Assembly: GCF_000485595.1 (NCBI RefSeq)
Contig: NW_014577910.1
Coordinates: forward strand, 41,436-105,435
DNA from: Priapulus caudatus
Lineage: Eukaryota; Priapulida; Priapulimorpha; Priapulimorphida; Priapulidae
DNA: 64,000 nucleotides
Reading direction: 5' to 3'
A model generated the notes under the pieces. It was not told the origin of the DNA, did not search any database, and saw nothing but the letters and a program-made list of their open reading frames with translations. Shown here in pieces: positions 48,870 through 59,868 of the stretch. Positions within the stretch are counted from its first letter, which is position 1, and each line of letters opens with the position of its first letter. A program made the translations under genes and the position numbers.

Positions 48870-49181
48870 TTGGTGAGAGGGTCTATGTCCCCGGTGTATG
48901 CACGCGAACGTACCCTGGGGTACGATCCGGTATACCGGAACGTACCCTGGTACTATATTATATGCCGGACCGTACCTAGCCTACTCCACTAACTAGTCTA
49001 GGGAGTCGCCTACGCCTACTCCCTAACCCGAACCCGAACCCTAACCCTAATCCTTAACCCTAACCCTAACCCTAATCCTAACCCTAACCATATCAAATAG
49101 TGACCAGGGTACGTTCCGGTATACCGGACCGTACCCAGGGTACGTTCCGGCAGTACACTGGGGGACATAGACCCTATGAGC
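48870..49181. mobile_element. Mutator-like foldback element, copy C
   Basis: GGTGAGAGGGTCTATGTCCC and its complement at the right, with the family's GGTACGTTCCGG words and a CCCTAA run (49021-49085). Flanking GGTTATTTT and GTTAATTTT are an imperfect 9-bp duplication. It is present in only the left arm of the long inverted repeat, so it inserted after that formed. Confidence 0.82.
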
Positions 49182-50814
49182 GTTAATTTTGCATGCATAT
49201 ACGATTTTTTGTTCAAAATTCCTAAATCACGTCTTATCACTGCTCACGAAAGTTAAATCCCTGATTTATTCAAAATTAGAATAGACCTATTGAGAGTTGG
49301 GATATTTAATTTTCACGGGATTGAATGGGAAAATTCAATTTCATCACACTTTTTTGGAGGGGGTGGGGGTGCTGAGACCAGAACGGAAATATATTCCCGA
49401 TTTTGTATAAGGGGTGAAAATATGCACTTGGTTGTTTTTCTCATACTTTTTTGTACGGTTTTAGCGTTCTCAGTAAAATATACGTTTTATCAAAATTTCA
49501 GGGGGAGGTGATTCCAATGCTGTAGTTGTCAGTGGCGGATCCAGGGGGGGAGGCACAGGGTCGCCCCCTGGAATTTTCAGGGCAAGGGTATTTTAGCCTA
49601 GGTAAGTCTGCACTGGTAACCCCAGTGAGGGCAGGTATATAGCACAGATTTAGTAGTAAGTATTTTAGTCTTTGGTGTCCCCAACGATAAAAAATACTCA
49701 ACTCAACACTGATATTATTGTGATGAAGATTGTTTAATAATGTTGCCTCAGAGTGCAGGAAATTGCATCTAAGAGGTGTAATTTTCAACAAAATTTCCAG
49801 GGAGGACCACCTAAACAAGTGGGGGACACCCCCTAAATCTCCTGATATATTATTATAAAGATGTCCAAAATTGATTGCTTTTATATTGCAACTTTTTAAC
49901 AATTCCACACAGTGGGAGGGAGACACCCCCTCCAATACTCTCCCTCTCGGGCGCTTCGTGCCCTTGAGCTCGCATGATTCGCCCCACCCCCCCACTATAA
50001 TTCACTTCTGGATCCGCCACTGCTTGTGTGTGTGTGTGTGGGTGGGGGGAAGGGTTGCGTGTTATTAAACCTCTAGGATCCAAAGAAAAAAATACCCATA
50101 GAATTCACAAATATTTCACTTACAATTTCAATTTTTTTCAATATCCTCAAAAACGGCCATCTTGAAGGTTCTAAATTGCTAAAATCCAAAAGCTTCCACC
50201 CCCTGGACCCCGGGCCTGTCTACGCCACTGCCTGTGATGAACAATTGCCGTGTTAGCAACTGCGGGCAAGCAATTGTTATGTAACCGGAGAATGTAAAAT
50301 GTCATTACGCCTGGCGTTGTGTTTATAAATTCCTCGGAATTTGAACATGGGAACACGGCGCTATGACTTCCCTACTGTCAACTTGAAATAGCGAAAGTGA
50401 AATTGCGATAGTGAAAGGTTGTGGCCGCACTAGGAACCTATGGGGAGCCTCTCGATCACTTCTCAGAGAGAAGGTTAACTCCGACATATGTCGCCAACAC
50501 AGCGCAGCAACATCTCGTGAATAACGATATACGATAACGCGATATCGATCATCCGCAGCTCACTTGACTTGTTATTTCTAAGGCCGTACATCGTATCAAA
50601 GGCACGTAAAACGCGTATCGTATAGATTTCCATACACGCAGAAAACTAAACGAAATACGTAATCGATATTAGATGGCGCAATAGGTAATTTTAAAGGTGC
50701 AGCATATATACTCGCCCACCCTCCCCCGATCGATCACTTTCGCGCGTGGTTAATGGGCCACTTGACGGTCTGCATGAGTCAGTCGATCGTTTCGATCGTT
50801 TCTTTTACTCAAGT

Positions 50815-50989
50815 AAAATGACGCATGAGTCAAATTACTCAACGAAAATCCGCCGCACACGTGAGTAAAATGACGCATGAGTCAAATTACTCAACGAAAA
50901 TCCGCCGCACACGTGAGTAAAAGGACGCATGCGTCAAATTACTCAACGAAAATCCGCCGCACACGTGAGTAAAATGACTCATGCGTCAG
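50815..50989. repeat. 52-bp tandem repeat rich in TGAGTCA-type motifs
   Basis: About 3.4 copies of a 52-bp unit holding TGACGCATGAGTCA, ACTCAACGAAAATCCGCC and CACACGTGAGT. TGAGTCA/TGACTCA match the AP-1 consensus and CACGTG is an E-box. Whether anything binds is unknown. It lies in the loop of the long inverted repeat. Confidence 0.88.
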
Positions 50990-51045
50990 TTTATTTGAGT
51001 AAAATAACTCACGTGTGCGCCGAGCGTTAGCTTGCAGGTTAAAAT

Positions 51046-51207
51046 CAGTGGCAGCAAGAACAAGTCCGCAGCTGCAGCTACAGCACACACGCATCTATTG
51101 ACTATATAACAACCATGTTATATATGTTTTTAACAATGTTGTTATATGTAGTCAATAGATGCGTGTGTGCTGTAGCTGCAGGTGCGGACTTGTTCTTGCT
51201 GCCAGTG
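51046..51207. mobile_element. hAT-like foldback element, copy 2
   Basis: Complete relative of 20466-20680: arms CAGTGGCAGCAAGAACAAGT and CTTGTTCTTGCTGCCAGTG, centre of (GTT)-rich AT sequence. Flanked by TTAAAAT on both sides (GTTAAAAT versus ATTAAAAT), 7 of 8 matching an 8-bp hAT duplication. Confidence 0.83.
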
Positions 51208-51321
51208 ATTAAAATTGGGTGAGAATGATTTCTATAAACTACCGGGATCAATGTACAATGAACGAGATTAAGGTGTGTCCATGCAGCGACATCAATTGCG
51301 GCGCTTCGAACGTGGCTCACA

Positions 51322-51518
51322 CAGTGGCGTAGACAGGTCCTCAGTTGTGGGGGGGGGGATGATTTCGCTGTTACTTCCATGACAGTAGCGCACACCGCGA
51401 GCGCCTTGTGTGTGTGTGTGTGTGTGTGTGTCAGTGGCGTAGACAGGTCCTCAGTTGTGGGGGGGGGGATGATTTCGCTGTTACTTCCATGACAGTAGCG
51501 CACACCGCGAGCGCCTTG
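51322..51518. repeat. 87-bp direct duplication joined by (TG)n
   Basis: 51322-51408 and 51432-51518 are essentially identical copies of CAGTGGCGTAGACAGGTCC... ending GCGAGCGCCTTG, with (TG)n between them. Likely recent slippage or unequal exchange within the long inverted repeat. Confidence 0.9.
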
Positions 51519-52956
51519 GCGCAAAGCCCTTAATGGGTGGGGTCCAGGGGCCCGCCCTAGGGCCCCTGTCAGGGTGCAGGGGCAGAGCTCTTGCCCGGGG
51601 TCGAGGGGGCGGAGCCCCCGGAAGCTCTTGGATTTTAGCAATTTAGAACCTTCAAGATGGCCGTTTTTGAGGGAATTGAAAAAAATTGATATTGTAAGTG
51701 CAATTTTGTGAATTCTAGGGTAATTTTTTTCTTTGGATCCTAGAGCTTTAATAACACGCAACCCCCCCCCACACACACACACACACAACCAGTGGCGGAT
51801 CCAAAAGAAAATTCTAGGGGTGGCGAATCATGCGAGCTCAATGGCACGAAGCGCCCGGGGGGTAGGGGAGTTGGAGGGGGTGTCACCCTCCCATTGTGTG
51901 GAATTGTTGAAAAGTTGCAATCTAAAAGCACTCAATTTTGGACATTCTTATCATAGAATATCAGGATTTTCCTCCATTCAGGTGCGTGTCGCCCTCCTGT
52001 TTAAGGGGGGGGGGGGGTCCGCGGGATTTTGTTGAAGTAACACCTCTTCGATGCAATTTCCTGCACTATGAGGCAGCACTATTAAACAACTTCAGTCACA
52101 ATAACATCACTGTTGAGTTGAGTATTTTTACCTTAGGGGACACCAGACTAAAATACTTACTACCAAATCTGTACTATGTACATGTCCTCACTATAGGGTT
52201 ACCAGTGCAGATTTACCTAGGCTAAAATACATTTGCCCTGAAAATTCTAGGGGCGCGACCGCCCGCGTGCTACCGACCCCCGTTGACAACTACAGCACTG
52301 GAATCCATCTCCCCTGAAATTTTGATAAAACGATATATTTTACTGAGAACGTTAAAACTCGCAAAAAAATATGAAGAAAAACAACCAGATTTGAACAAAA
52401 AAAGTGCATTTTTCTCACCCCTTATACAAAATCAGGATATACTTCTGGTCGGGTCTCAGCACCCCCATCCCCCCAAAAAAGTGAGATAAAATAGAATTTT
52501 CCCATTTCAATCCCGTGAAGAATTCAACATCCCAAACTCTCAATAGGTCTATTCTAATTTTGAATAAAGCAAGGATTTAACTTTTCGTGAGCCGTGATAA
52601 GACAAAGATTTTGAAAAAAAATCGTATATGCGGGACACCCGATCAAAATTCAACCGGTCTGAGTTTCAGCTAAATAATAATGTCATTCCGTTGGAACGCA
52701 TTTACAGGCCATTTCTACAGTGCAATGCTATGTCACGTATCCATTTCTGTAAGTATACTCATTAGGAGAGTATGAATAGCGAGTGAACGGATGTTGTTAG
52801 ATAAATACTCCCAGTATTTTTAGTTGTTCTGTAAAATAAAAAAATTTCCACATTTTCGTTCACTGAAAGTAGGGACGAAAGCCAGTACCCACCTCAATAA
52901 GGTGTGGGGGATATTGAACACCGCCATCCCCTGATCCCCCGCTATCTACGCCCCTG

Positions 52957-53331
52957 TCAGTATAAACTTGCCAAGATTGTGGACTTTGATATGCACTACA
53001 AATATTCATAATCCAAAATCATAATCTTTGTTAGCAAGTACTCTAACAGGGCCGCGGCGGAACAATTTGTCTGAAGTGGGGTGCTGCAGATCTTGTTACG
53101 CTCGACAGTGGCCAATGCAGGGTTTTCGAGGACGGGCTGGAATGAAACAGGCGGTGGTATGCGGGTCCTCCCCCAGAAAATGTTGCAATCCCACTTTTCT
53201 TCCTGACAAGTAGGCGGGGATGATTGTAACAGCCCCGAGTCCACCCCGACGTCAATTTAAGTGGGGGATGCATCCCCCCATCCCCCCCGCTATCTACGCC
53301 CCTGGGCTCACATATGCACCCCACAATATAC
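52957..53331. other. Non-coding, with related CTATCTACGCCCCTG terminus
   Basis: Includes CCGCTATCTACGCCCCTGG at about 53287-53305, resembling the right end of the long inverted repeat. No coding evidence. Confidence 0.5.
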
Positions 53332-53447
53332 TCAAGAGTAGATAATAACAACTCTGTTATATTATCTAACTGTTATAACTAAAATAACTGTTAAACTAAT
53401 ATAACTGTTAAAGTAATATAACAAACTGTTATATTATCTACTCTTGA
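53332..53447. mobile_element. Mini foldback element (TCARGAG family), copy 6
   Basis: TCAAGAGTAGATAATA to TATTATCTACTCTTGA, centre of TAACTGTTA repeats, flanked by the exact duplication TATAC (53327-53331 and 53448-53452). Confidence 0.88.
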
Positions 53448-53451
53448 TATA

Positions 53452-53668
53452 CTGTGTACGCAATAGTTTTCGCGTACAGATATTTTCGCGAATTCAGACT
53501 TGACGGACAATTTCGCGAATGGTTAATTTCGCGGTCAGTGAATTATGAATTATGTGGTATTATTCGGTATGAACTATTCGCGTGTTGTTATTTTCGTGGT
53601 CGAGAACGCGTTCGTGAAATTCGCGAAAATTAAACTACCGCGAAACATACAGCGTATGCAGTACTACG
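53452..53668 (-). repeat. Dispersed repeat pair member 2
   Basis: Inverted relative of 15721-15945, sharing ACAGCGTATGCAGTA-like, CGCGAAAATTAAACTACCGC-like and GTACGCG blocks. It abuts copy 6 of the TCARGAG family. Confidence 0.75.
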
Positions 53669-53669
53669 C

Positions 53670-54504
53670 ATAACGACCCCCCCTCCCCCATCCACACACA
53701 CACACGCACACACGCGCGCGCGCACCATCCTAGTAAATTAAGCTGGGTGCAATGTGCATGTTTCTAGTAACAATACCACAGCGTGCCGTAAATATAAATT
53801 AATGCTGTAGAGAAGCGTCATTGAAACGTCTTATTGCTTGGAACCGTAGGTAGTACAGCACTATCGACGTATCGTTCGCACGCTATTAACGCGTACGCGT
53901 CTTCGATTTTTTGCGTCAACATCCATATCAGGAACAGTAATTTTTTTAATATACTACAGCTGTAGTGTAACAATTATTCACTCTATTAGGTCGCATAATA
54001 GCGGAATACCACGTCGGAGAGTGTACAATGTAGTTTCGCCGACTTTTCATGCGTCACTTGTTATATCGTTGACGGCTTCGGGAAATCGATAAAAACGCCG
54101 GTTAAACCAGCCAACACGCAACGGATTCTATTTCATCGCAACTAGAACACAAATTCTGGAGTGTCAATACAGGGCTCCTGTTAGGTACACAGTGGAATTA
54201 TGGGTCGAGAATATTATACAGCAGACCCCGCGTAGAGGGAACAGTATAGGCGTAAAACACTGTCAACATGCAGGCTAGACTGTATACGTATAATAACGTG
54301 ATGGCCATGGGACCAATGACTTAATTATTAAAGTTATACAGCTGACCCCGTGTAGAGAGAACAGGGAAGGTGTACAGTAGTGTCAACATGCTGGTGTAGT
54401 ACGGCGTTTTAGCTTTGAGATGGAGACATGGGGAATTTGGCACATTAATCATGGAAAATTAGTGTTCAGGGACGGCCGGCCATGGACCCAGAAGACATGC
54501 TGAA
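53670..54504. other. Non-coding region, nothing recognised
   Basis: Short (CA)n at 53693-53725. GACCCCGTGTAGAG and GACCCCGCGTAGAGG occur at 54225 and 54344, suggesting an old local duplication. No exon found. Confidence 0.5.
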
Positions 54505-54660
54505 TACTTTAGAGCACACATAATTCAGCGTGAACAGAATACATTTTAGATTAGCTACATACTTTAGAGCACACATAATTCAGCGTGGACAGAATACATT
54601 TTAGATTAGCTACATACTTTAGAGCACACATAATTCAGCGTGGACAGAATGCATTTCAGA
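54505..54660. repeat. 55-bp tandem repeat, about 2.8 copies
   Basis: Unit starts TACTTTAGAGCACACATAAT, then TCAGCGTG(A/G)ACAGAAT and ACATTTTAGATTAGC. The third copy is incomplete. Confidence 0.92.
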
Positions 54661-55029
54661 ATGGTACGAACACATTAACTTGCGACGCGACTTTAAGAAT
54701 GCGACGCGGTTTACCAAACGGCCATCATTAAACAGACAAATTCACAGACACATTAAGCAGACAACGTCAACTGTGGTCGACGCTCCTACCTGGTACCTTC
54801 GAACATTAGTCGCGACCGGTCATTATATCCACTACCCGCGCCATAAATTAGTTTAATAGTTGTCACCGTTTATACAACTGTTACGTCCTACTGTCTACGT
54901 TAGAGATATATTCATCACTACACAGGCTAGCCTGTGTATGTAATAAAGTGATGACCGTGGGACCAATGAGTTAATTATTAAAGTTATCCATCAGGTTGCA
55001 GTGACAGATTCATGGGTCACCGTGGAGAC

Positions 55030-55059
55030 ATCACACCCACCCACACACACACACACACA

Positions 55060-55111
<52 letters not shown>

Positions 55112-55631
55112 ACACAATCACACACCACACCACCCACACCACACACAACAGCACACACACACCACACCACACACACACCACACACCGCACGGCACGCACG
55201 CCCATTACGCAGCACACGCACCAGCACACACTGGCCACACCACACGCACACAAGCACACACACCACACACACACACTGCTCTCTCTCTCTCTCTCTTCAC
55301 ACACACCATGCCCCACACACAACACACACACACACAACACACATACAACACACACACGGCACGCACGCACGCACGCAGCGCACGCACGCACGCACAACAC
55401 GCCCACGCACGAAACGCACGCGCACGCAGCGCACAGATGCCAGCGCAGGCAGGCAACACACCGCACACATACACACGCACCGCCGCCACGCACGCACGCA
55501 CGCATGCACACAACACACACACACTTCACGCGCCACACACACACACACACAACACACACATACGCCACACGCACACACGGCCACACACACACAGCACGGC
55601 ACGCGCACAGCCGCACGCACACACACAACAC

Positions 55632-55669
<38 letters not shown>

Positions 55670-55728
55670 GCACACGCACACACACACGACCACACACACA
55701 CACACACACACGACACACACAACACACA

Positions 55729-55762
<34 letters not shown>

Positions 55763-55765
55763 GGA
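55030..55765. repeat. 700-bp (CA)n/(GCAC)n microsatellite cluster ending in (AT)n
   Basis: Mostly CA with ACGCACGC, ACACGC and CTCTCT interruptions, then (TA)n at 55731-55760. (GT)n(GA)n follows at 55880-55965. Long Thr/His and Cys/Val open frames across the cluster on both strands are repeat artefacts. Confidence 0.95.
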
Positions 55766-55913
55766 TGTGGATCACGTCTGTGACAGCACAGAACGTAAAC
55801 AGACCCGCAGACCGGAAAATACCCGCATTCAAATTACACACGAGGCGCGCGCGCCTAAACATTGACTCTGGATATGTGAATGTGTGTGCGTGTGTGTGTG
55901 CGTGTGTGTGTGC

Positions 55914-55953
<40 letters not shown>

Positions 55954-56813
55954 GTGTGTGTGTGTTTTTGAAGACCGCATAAACAACACACACAGACGCA
56001 CGCACGAATGAATACAGGTGTACGTATGCACAACCACGCACGCACGGACGCACACGCATGATAGGCAACCTTGAAAATGGTATAACTGGACGTGAAGCAT
56101 GGTCAGCACAAATAAGCCATATCGGAAAGTCCCCGCCAAGAAAAGAGGGGTATAAACAGCCCTTTTATAACATGGGTAGTATAGGACTATTCTAGGTTAA
56201 CGACGTACTAGTGTAGAAGAAGACGGAGGCTGAGTGAGGGACAGGGGAGGGAAGGGATAGGATGGGAGGAGGTGAAGTCGCATATCTTCTAGTTAACAGT
56301 ACTATAAACTTGTGTTCGCTGCTGTCACACTATTTGCTACAAGAAAGATTAAAAGAGATATCGAGGTGGTCCATTTCCAATTTTTCGATTAAAAATTCCA
56401 TTTTTCAGTTCCCTGTTAATTTCGTTTTCCTGCGCCCCGATTGACTTCTCTTCCCGGACAACGGCTAGCTTAGGCCTACCCAGTATTTCCTGGTTCCCAG
56501 ATATTTAAAATGGTTCAATCCCGCGTCCCGCGAATAACCGTTCGCCCCTCGCGGCAACGCTCGCTGCAACCCTCGCACGGTCACTACATATAAACGCTGC
56601 TGGGGGGGGGGGCGTAGAGCCTCACATCAGCAGCCTTAGCAGCTAACAGGTGAGCAACTGAAATAATTAATACTGCTCGCCACAAAAGCCGGCGCTACCG
56701 GCGCTATACCTATCACCCGCGTCGCTTGCCGAGCTGATTGGAGCATGAGATGGTAGCATTTCATCGCGAGCGCTGCTGGATGCTGTCGAGTCAAACTGCA
56801 TGCAGTACACTCA

Positions 56814-56858
56814 CTGATCTCTATAATATAATCATTATATTATAGAGATCAGTGAGTA
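56814..56858. repeat. 45-bp palindrome
   Basis: TCACTGATCTCTATAATATA and its complement meet in the middle, flanked by GTACAC on the left and GTACAC on the right. Resembles the mini foldback elements in size but has different ends. Confidence 0.8.
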
Positions 56859-56942
56859 CACTCAGGAGTCAGGATACGAGATTGAGCACATGAGCGAGAG
56901 CGCCATCTGTCGTGGAGTTTGCTGTCGAGTGTGCGTGCGTCC

Positions 56943-56985
56943 ACGCTGTGCTGTGCTGTGCTGTGCTGTGCTGTGCTGCGCTGCT
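56943..56985. repeat. (CTGTG)n microsatellite in the GCNT 5' flank
   Basis: About seven TGCTG/GTGCTG repeats, some 200 bp before the start codon. Confidence 0.9.
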
Positions 56986-57186
56986 GTGAGAGTTCACTCA
57001 CTCGCAGACTGACGCATCACTCGCACGGTCGTCGTTGCAGCGTCAGCGTCGTTCGTGATAGCATCGCGCTCCGCTCTCTCGCTCCGTGACACGTGTCCGG
57101 CAACAGCGCGTTGCCGACGCACCGCTGCATGGCCGCGGTAACCCAGACGTCGGCTACAGATTCGTCTCGCGGCGGGGACGAACGCG

Positions 57187-59868
57187 ATGGAACTGCGTCT
57201 CCGCAAATTCCGCTGCTGCGCCTGCCTGCTGCCCGGCGCGCTCGTCGCTCTGGTGTTGCTGCTGAACGCGCACCTGAAAACCGGTTTCGATCCAACCGGA
57301 TTCGGTCAGTGGTCGTGGCGGGCGCCCGCTCTCGGATCGTTCTACATGTCCGGCGCCGCCGGACGAACGGTGACGCGGTTCGACTGTCGGCAGATCTTCG
57401 ACGGCAATGAGACGGAGATCGCGCGGGCCGTCGCTCACGCCGAGAAGCATCCGCTGCCGCCGCTAAACCTCACCGAGTTCCTACTCTCGCTTAGCGACTG
57501 CGACGCGTTCCGGACGCGCCGTGGATATCCGAGCGAACCGTTCTCGGACGAGGAGAGACGGTTTCCGCTGGCCTTCACGTAAGTGGGTGTTAAGCACGCA
57601 AGTTCAAAGTTGAAAATGTTTTTTTTCAACTCGAAATTTTTTCAACTCGTTACTCATAATTTATTTGTATTGTGGAGGTGTCGCCGTGTGAGCGTCCGTA
57701 TGTGAGATAGATAGGCTGAATATTGCAAGGTAGCTTCAAATAAACGCCCATGCATCGAAAGACTATCTTTGAGTTAATTGTATCTTTCTGTGAGTTTGCG
57801 CACAGTGTGAAATTAAGTTCCCCAGCTGGGACTCGAACCCGGAATCCCGGTGAAGGAGACGGCTGTTCTAGCAATTAGTCCACTGCGCCGTTAATGGTAC
57901 ACCCATGGATTCACACGTACGTGATGTTAATCTGTACGCACCGCCATCTATTTATGAATTGAATTTTTATGAATTATTAACTTTTTAACTTTTTAAAATT
58001 TTAAGAGACGTGCTGATTCTGAAAATATCTTTAGTTTTCCGCTAGGCTGCGGAGTTCTCTAGTTATGCGAGTACGAACTAATTCGGCTGAACAACTTTAT
58101 ATATATAGATATAAACATTTGTGTTCCATGCCGTGATGAAAGAAGGGTACATTAACCTGTGCTGATTTTCCAAACGATGTAATATGTAACATATGCTCAC
58201 ATGTTTGGTAAAATAATCGCGACTGTGTGTTATCTATCGGATTTATCTTGTTTGTGCGGTAAAACCTCTCCCGATCATATCAGGAGTCTATCAATAGTCT
58301 ATTGATAGACTCCTGATCATATGCCAGCTGTCAAGCATTGATCGCTACCATACAGTATAGTAGCCGACACGATGCACACGAAGACCTGCAATTTTGTGGT
58401 ATTTTACAAGAAAAATACCCCAGCGCAGTAAACTATATTCAAACATACGATCTTACGTTCGCGTACATTCGTGTGTTCTATCTCTCCACACTTTCATCGC
58501 GTGTTCTAAGAACTACGTACTTTCATCGTGTGTTCTAAGAACTACATACTTTCATAGCATATTTTAGGAAGGCCACACGTTCGTTGTGTGTTCCAAGAAC
58601 ACCACACTTGCATCGTTCTAAAAACCGAACACCTTTCATCGCGTAAGGTCACACGACTCAGCCCCATGCAAAGTCGCTCGCTCGTTAACGATACGACCCG
58701 ATACAGCTTATGCGTACGTAAACGTAATCCTATATGAACAAAATTTTTTTTGTAAAAAAGCCAATCAAAATCACTCACTCCTCCATTAATATCGTGGTTA
58801 GGCTCCTGAAAATCACGACTTTAACTAGATCCACATTAGGTGAAACCGAATTTACCAGAGACGCAATGCCATGAGTAGGAATGACGCTCCATTTGTACAT
58901 TTCTGGTCAAAATATTCTCACACAGTTAGCCCTACTCAATAAAGCACGACACATCGGCTCCTCATCTCAACCGCACAAATCTTAGTTTTCAATCATATTA
59001 TACCCCAACCGGCCTATATTTCTACATTGCAGTATACATGTTGCCACGAGAACGCAGCTAGCGATTCTATTCACGTCTCTGTTTACGTACGCCTGATGTT
59101 GTCGTATCAGGAGTGTCATAATATGATAATATTATATATGTGTGTGTATTATCAGTGTCTTTTTTTATGAGTATATGAGTGTCTATATATTATGAGACTC
59201 CTGATCGTATTTCAGCATTCTCATGCGAAACGAGGTCGACCAGCTAGAGCGGCTGCTACGCGCCATCTACATGCCGCAGAACTCCTACTGCATCCACGTC
59301 GACGGCAAAGAACCGCTGCCGATCCACGACGCCGTGCGGCGGCTCGCCGCCTGCTTCCCGAACGTCAAGGTCACCGACCCGTTCATCATCCTTTATACGG
59401 GCGTCAGTCAGTTGACGTCGGAGCTCGGCTGCCTGCGCGACCTGTATGTCGCCGACGCCGCCTGGAAGTACTACCTGAACATCGCCGTCTCCGAGTTTCC
59501 GCTGAAGACCAACCGCGAGCTGGTGAAGATCTTCGCGCGCTATGGCGGCCGCAACGAGCTGGAGAGCTTCCTGTCGCCCCTGACGGCGCAGCGCAGCAAG
59601 TACCGGTACGTGCACGTGCACAACCGCAGCACGGGCGTCACGCGGCTCGTCAAAACGAAGGTCGCCAAGACGCCGCCGCCGCACGCGCTGCAGCTGTGGA
59701 AGTCGAGCCGCTACGTGGCGCTGAGTCGCGCTTTCGTCGAGTTTGTGCTTACGAGCCCGGCGTCGCGCGACCTGCTGGTGTGGCTCAGCGACACGGCCTC
59801 TCCGGACGAGTCGTGGTGGGCGACGCTCAACTCCAATTGGCAGATCAAGTCTCCTACTTATGCAAAAG
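57187..59868 (+). CDS. GCNT: Core-2-type beta-1,6-N-acetylglucosaminyltransferase (GCNT family, GT14), 3'-incomplete
   Basis: GCNT enzymes are Golgi type II membrane glycosyltransferases that add beta-1,6 GlcNAc branches to O-glycans or I antigens. Exon 1 is 57187-57578, exon 2 is 59216-59868 (phase 2 junction), 348 residues so far against about 430 in the family. Residues 14-28 (LLPGALVALVLLLNA) are the signal anchor. Then N-glycosylation sites NET, NLT and NRS. The catalytic part begins AFTILMRNEVDQLERLLRAI across the junction, then YMPQNSYCIHVDGK, the best family marker, LNIAVSEFPLKTN and SPDESWWATL. Exon 2 ends in SPTYAKG with donor GTACGC, so at least one more exon should encode the last ~80 residues. 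I did not find it before 64000. Intron 1 holds a tRNA-derived SINE head and two TCARGAG foldback elements. Start chosen as the Met preceding the anchor. The paralogue (GCNT1/2/3/4) cannot be told. Confidence 0.92.
57826..57890 (-). repeat. tRNA-derived SINE head (degenerate)
   Basis: On the minus strand GGTTCGAGTCCC is a perfect RNA polymerase III B box and GGCGCAGTGGACTAATTGC resembles an A box about 50 bp upstream. The acceptor stem does not fold, so it is not a tRNA gene but looks like a SINE promoter remnant. The boundaries of any tail are unclear. Confidence 0.6.
58280..58316. mobile_element. Mini foldback element (TCARGAG family), copy 7
   Basis: A 37-bp hairpin TCAGGAGTCTATCAATAG to GATAGACTCCTGA with an exact 5-bp duplication TCATA on both sides, in GCNT intron 1. 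Confidence 0.88.
58490..58650 (+). repeat. Degenerate tandem repeat, about 30 bp
   Basis: Repeats of CTTTCATCG(C/T)GTGTTCTA(A)GAAC(T/C)AC at 58490-58610. Several units with drift. Confidence 0.7.
59107..59204. mobile_element. Mini foldback element (TCARGAG family), copy 8, beside a splice acceptor
   Basis: TCAGGAGTGTCATAATATGA to GAGACTCCTGA with the exact 5-bp duplication TCGTA (59102-59106 and 59205-59209). The right duplication is followed by TTTCAG and GCNT exon 2, which starts 11 bp after the element. Confidence 0.9.

Larger units (their letters stand above)
48576..52956. repeat. 4.4-kb imperfect long inverted repeat (compound element)
   Basis: The outer ends (CAGGGCCGTAGATAGCGGGG and CCCGCTATCTACGCCCCTG) are inverted, and similarity continues inward in three nested zones: 48576-48870 with 52680-52956, 49195-49540 with 52280-52625, and 49531-50235 with 51540-52290. 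The loop (about 50236-51540) is single-copy plus repeats. The arms contain several CAGTGGCGGATC hAT-like ends. No intact transposase. Confidence 0.8.

Noticed and set aside
55001-55971. Long Thr/His-rich and Cys/Val-rich frames (up to 319 residues)
   Set aside because: Translations of a (CA)n-type microsatellite. No start context, no domains.
57093-57410. A frame overlapping GCNT exon 1 on the plus strand
   Set aside because: Shadow of the coding sequence; the GCNT frame has signal anchor and downstream in-phase exon.
57826-57890. A functional tRNA gene
   Set aside because: Only the internal promoter boxes fit. The acceptor stem does not pair.
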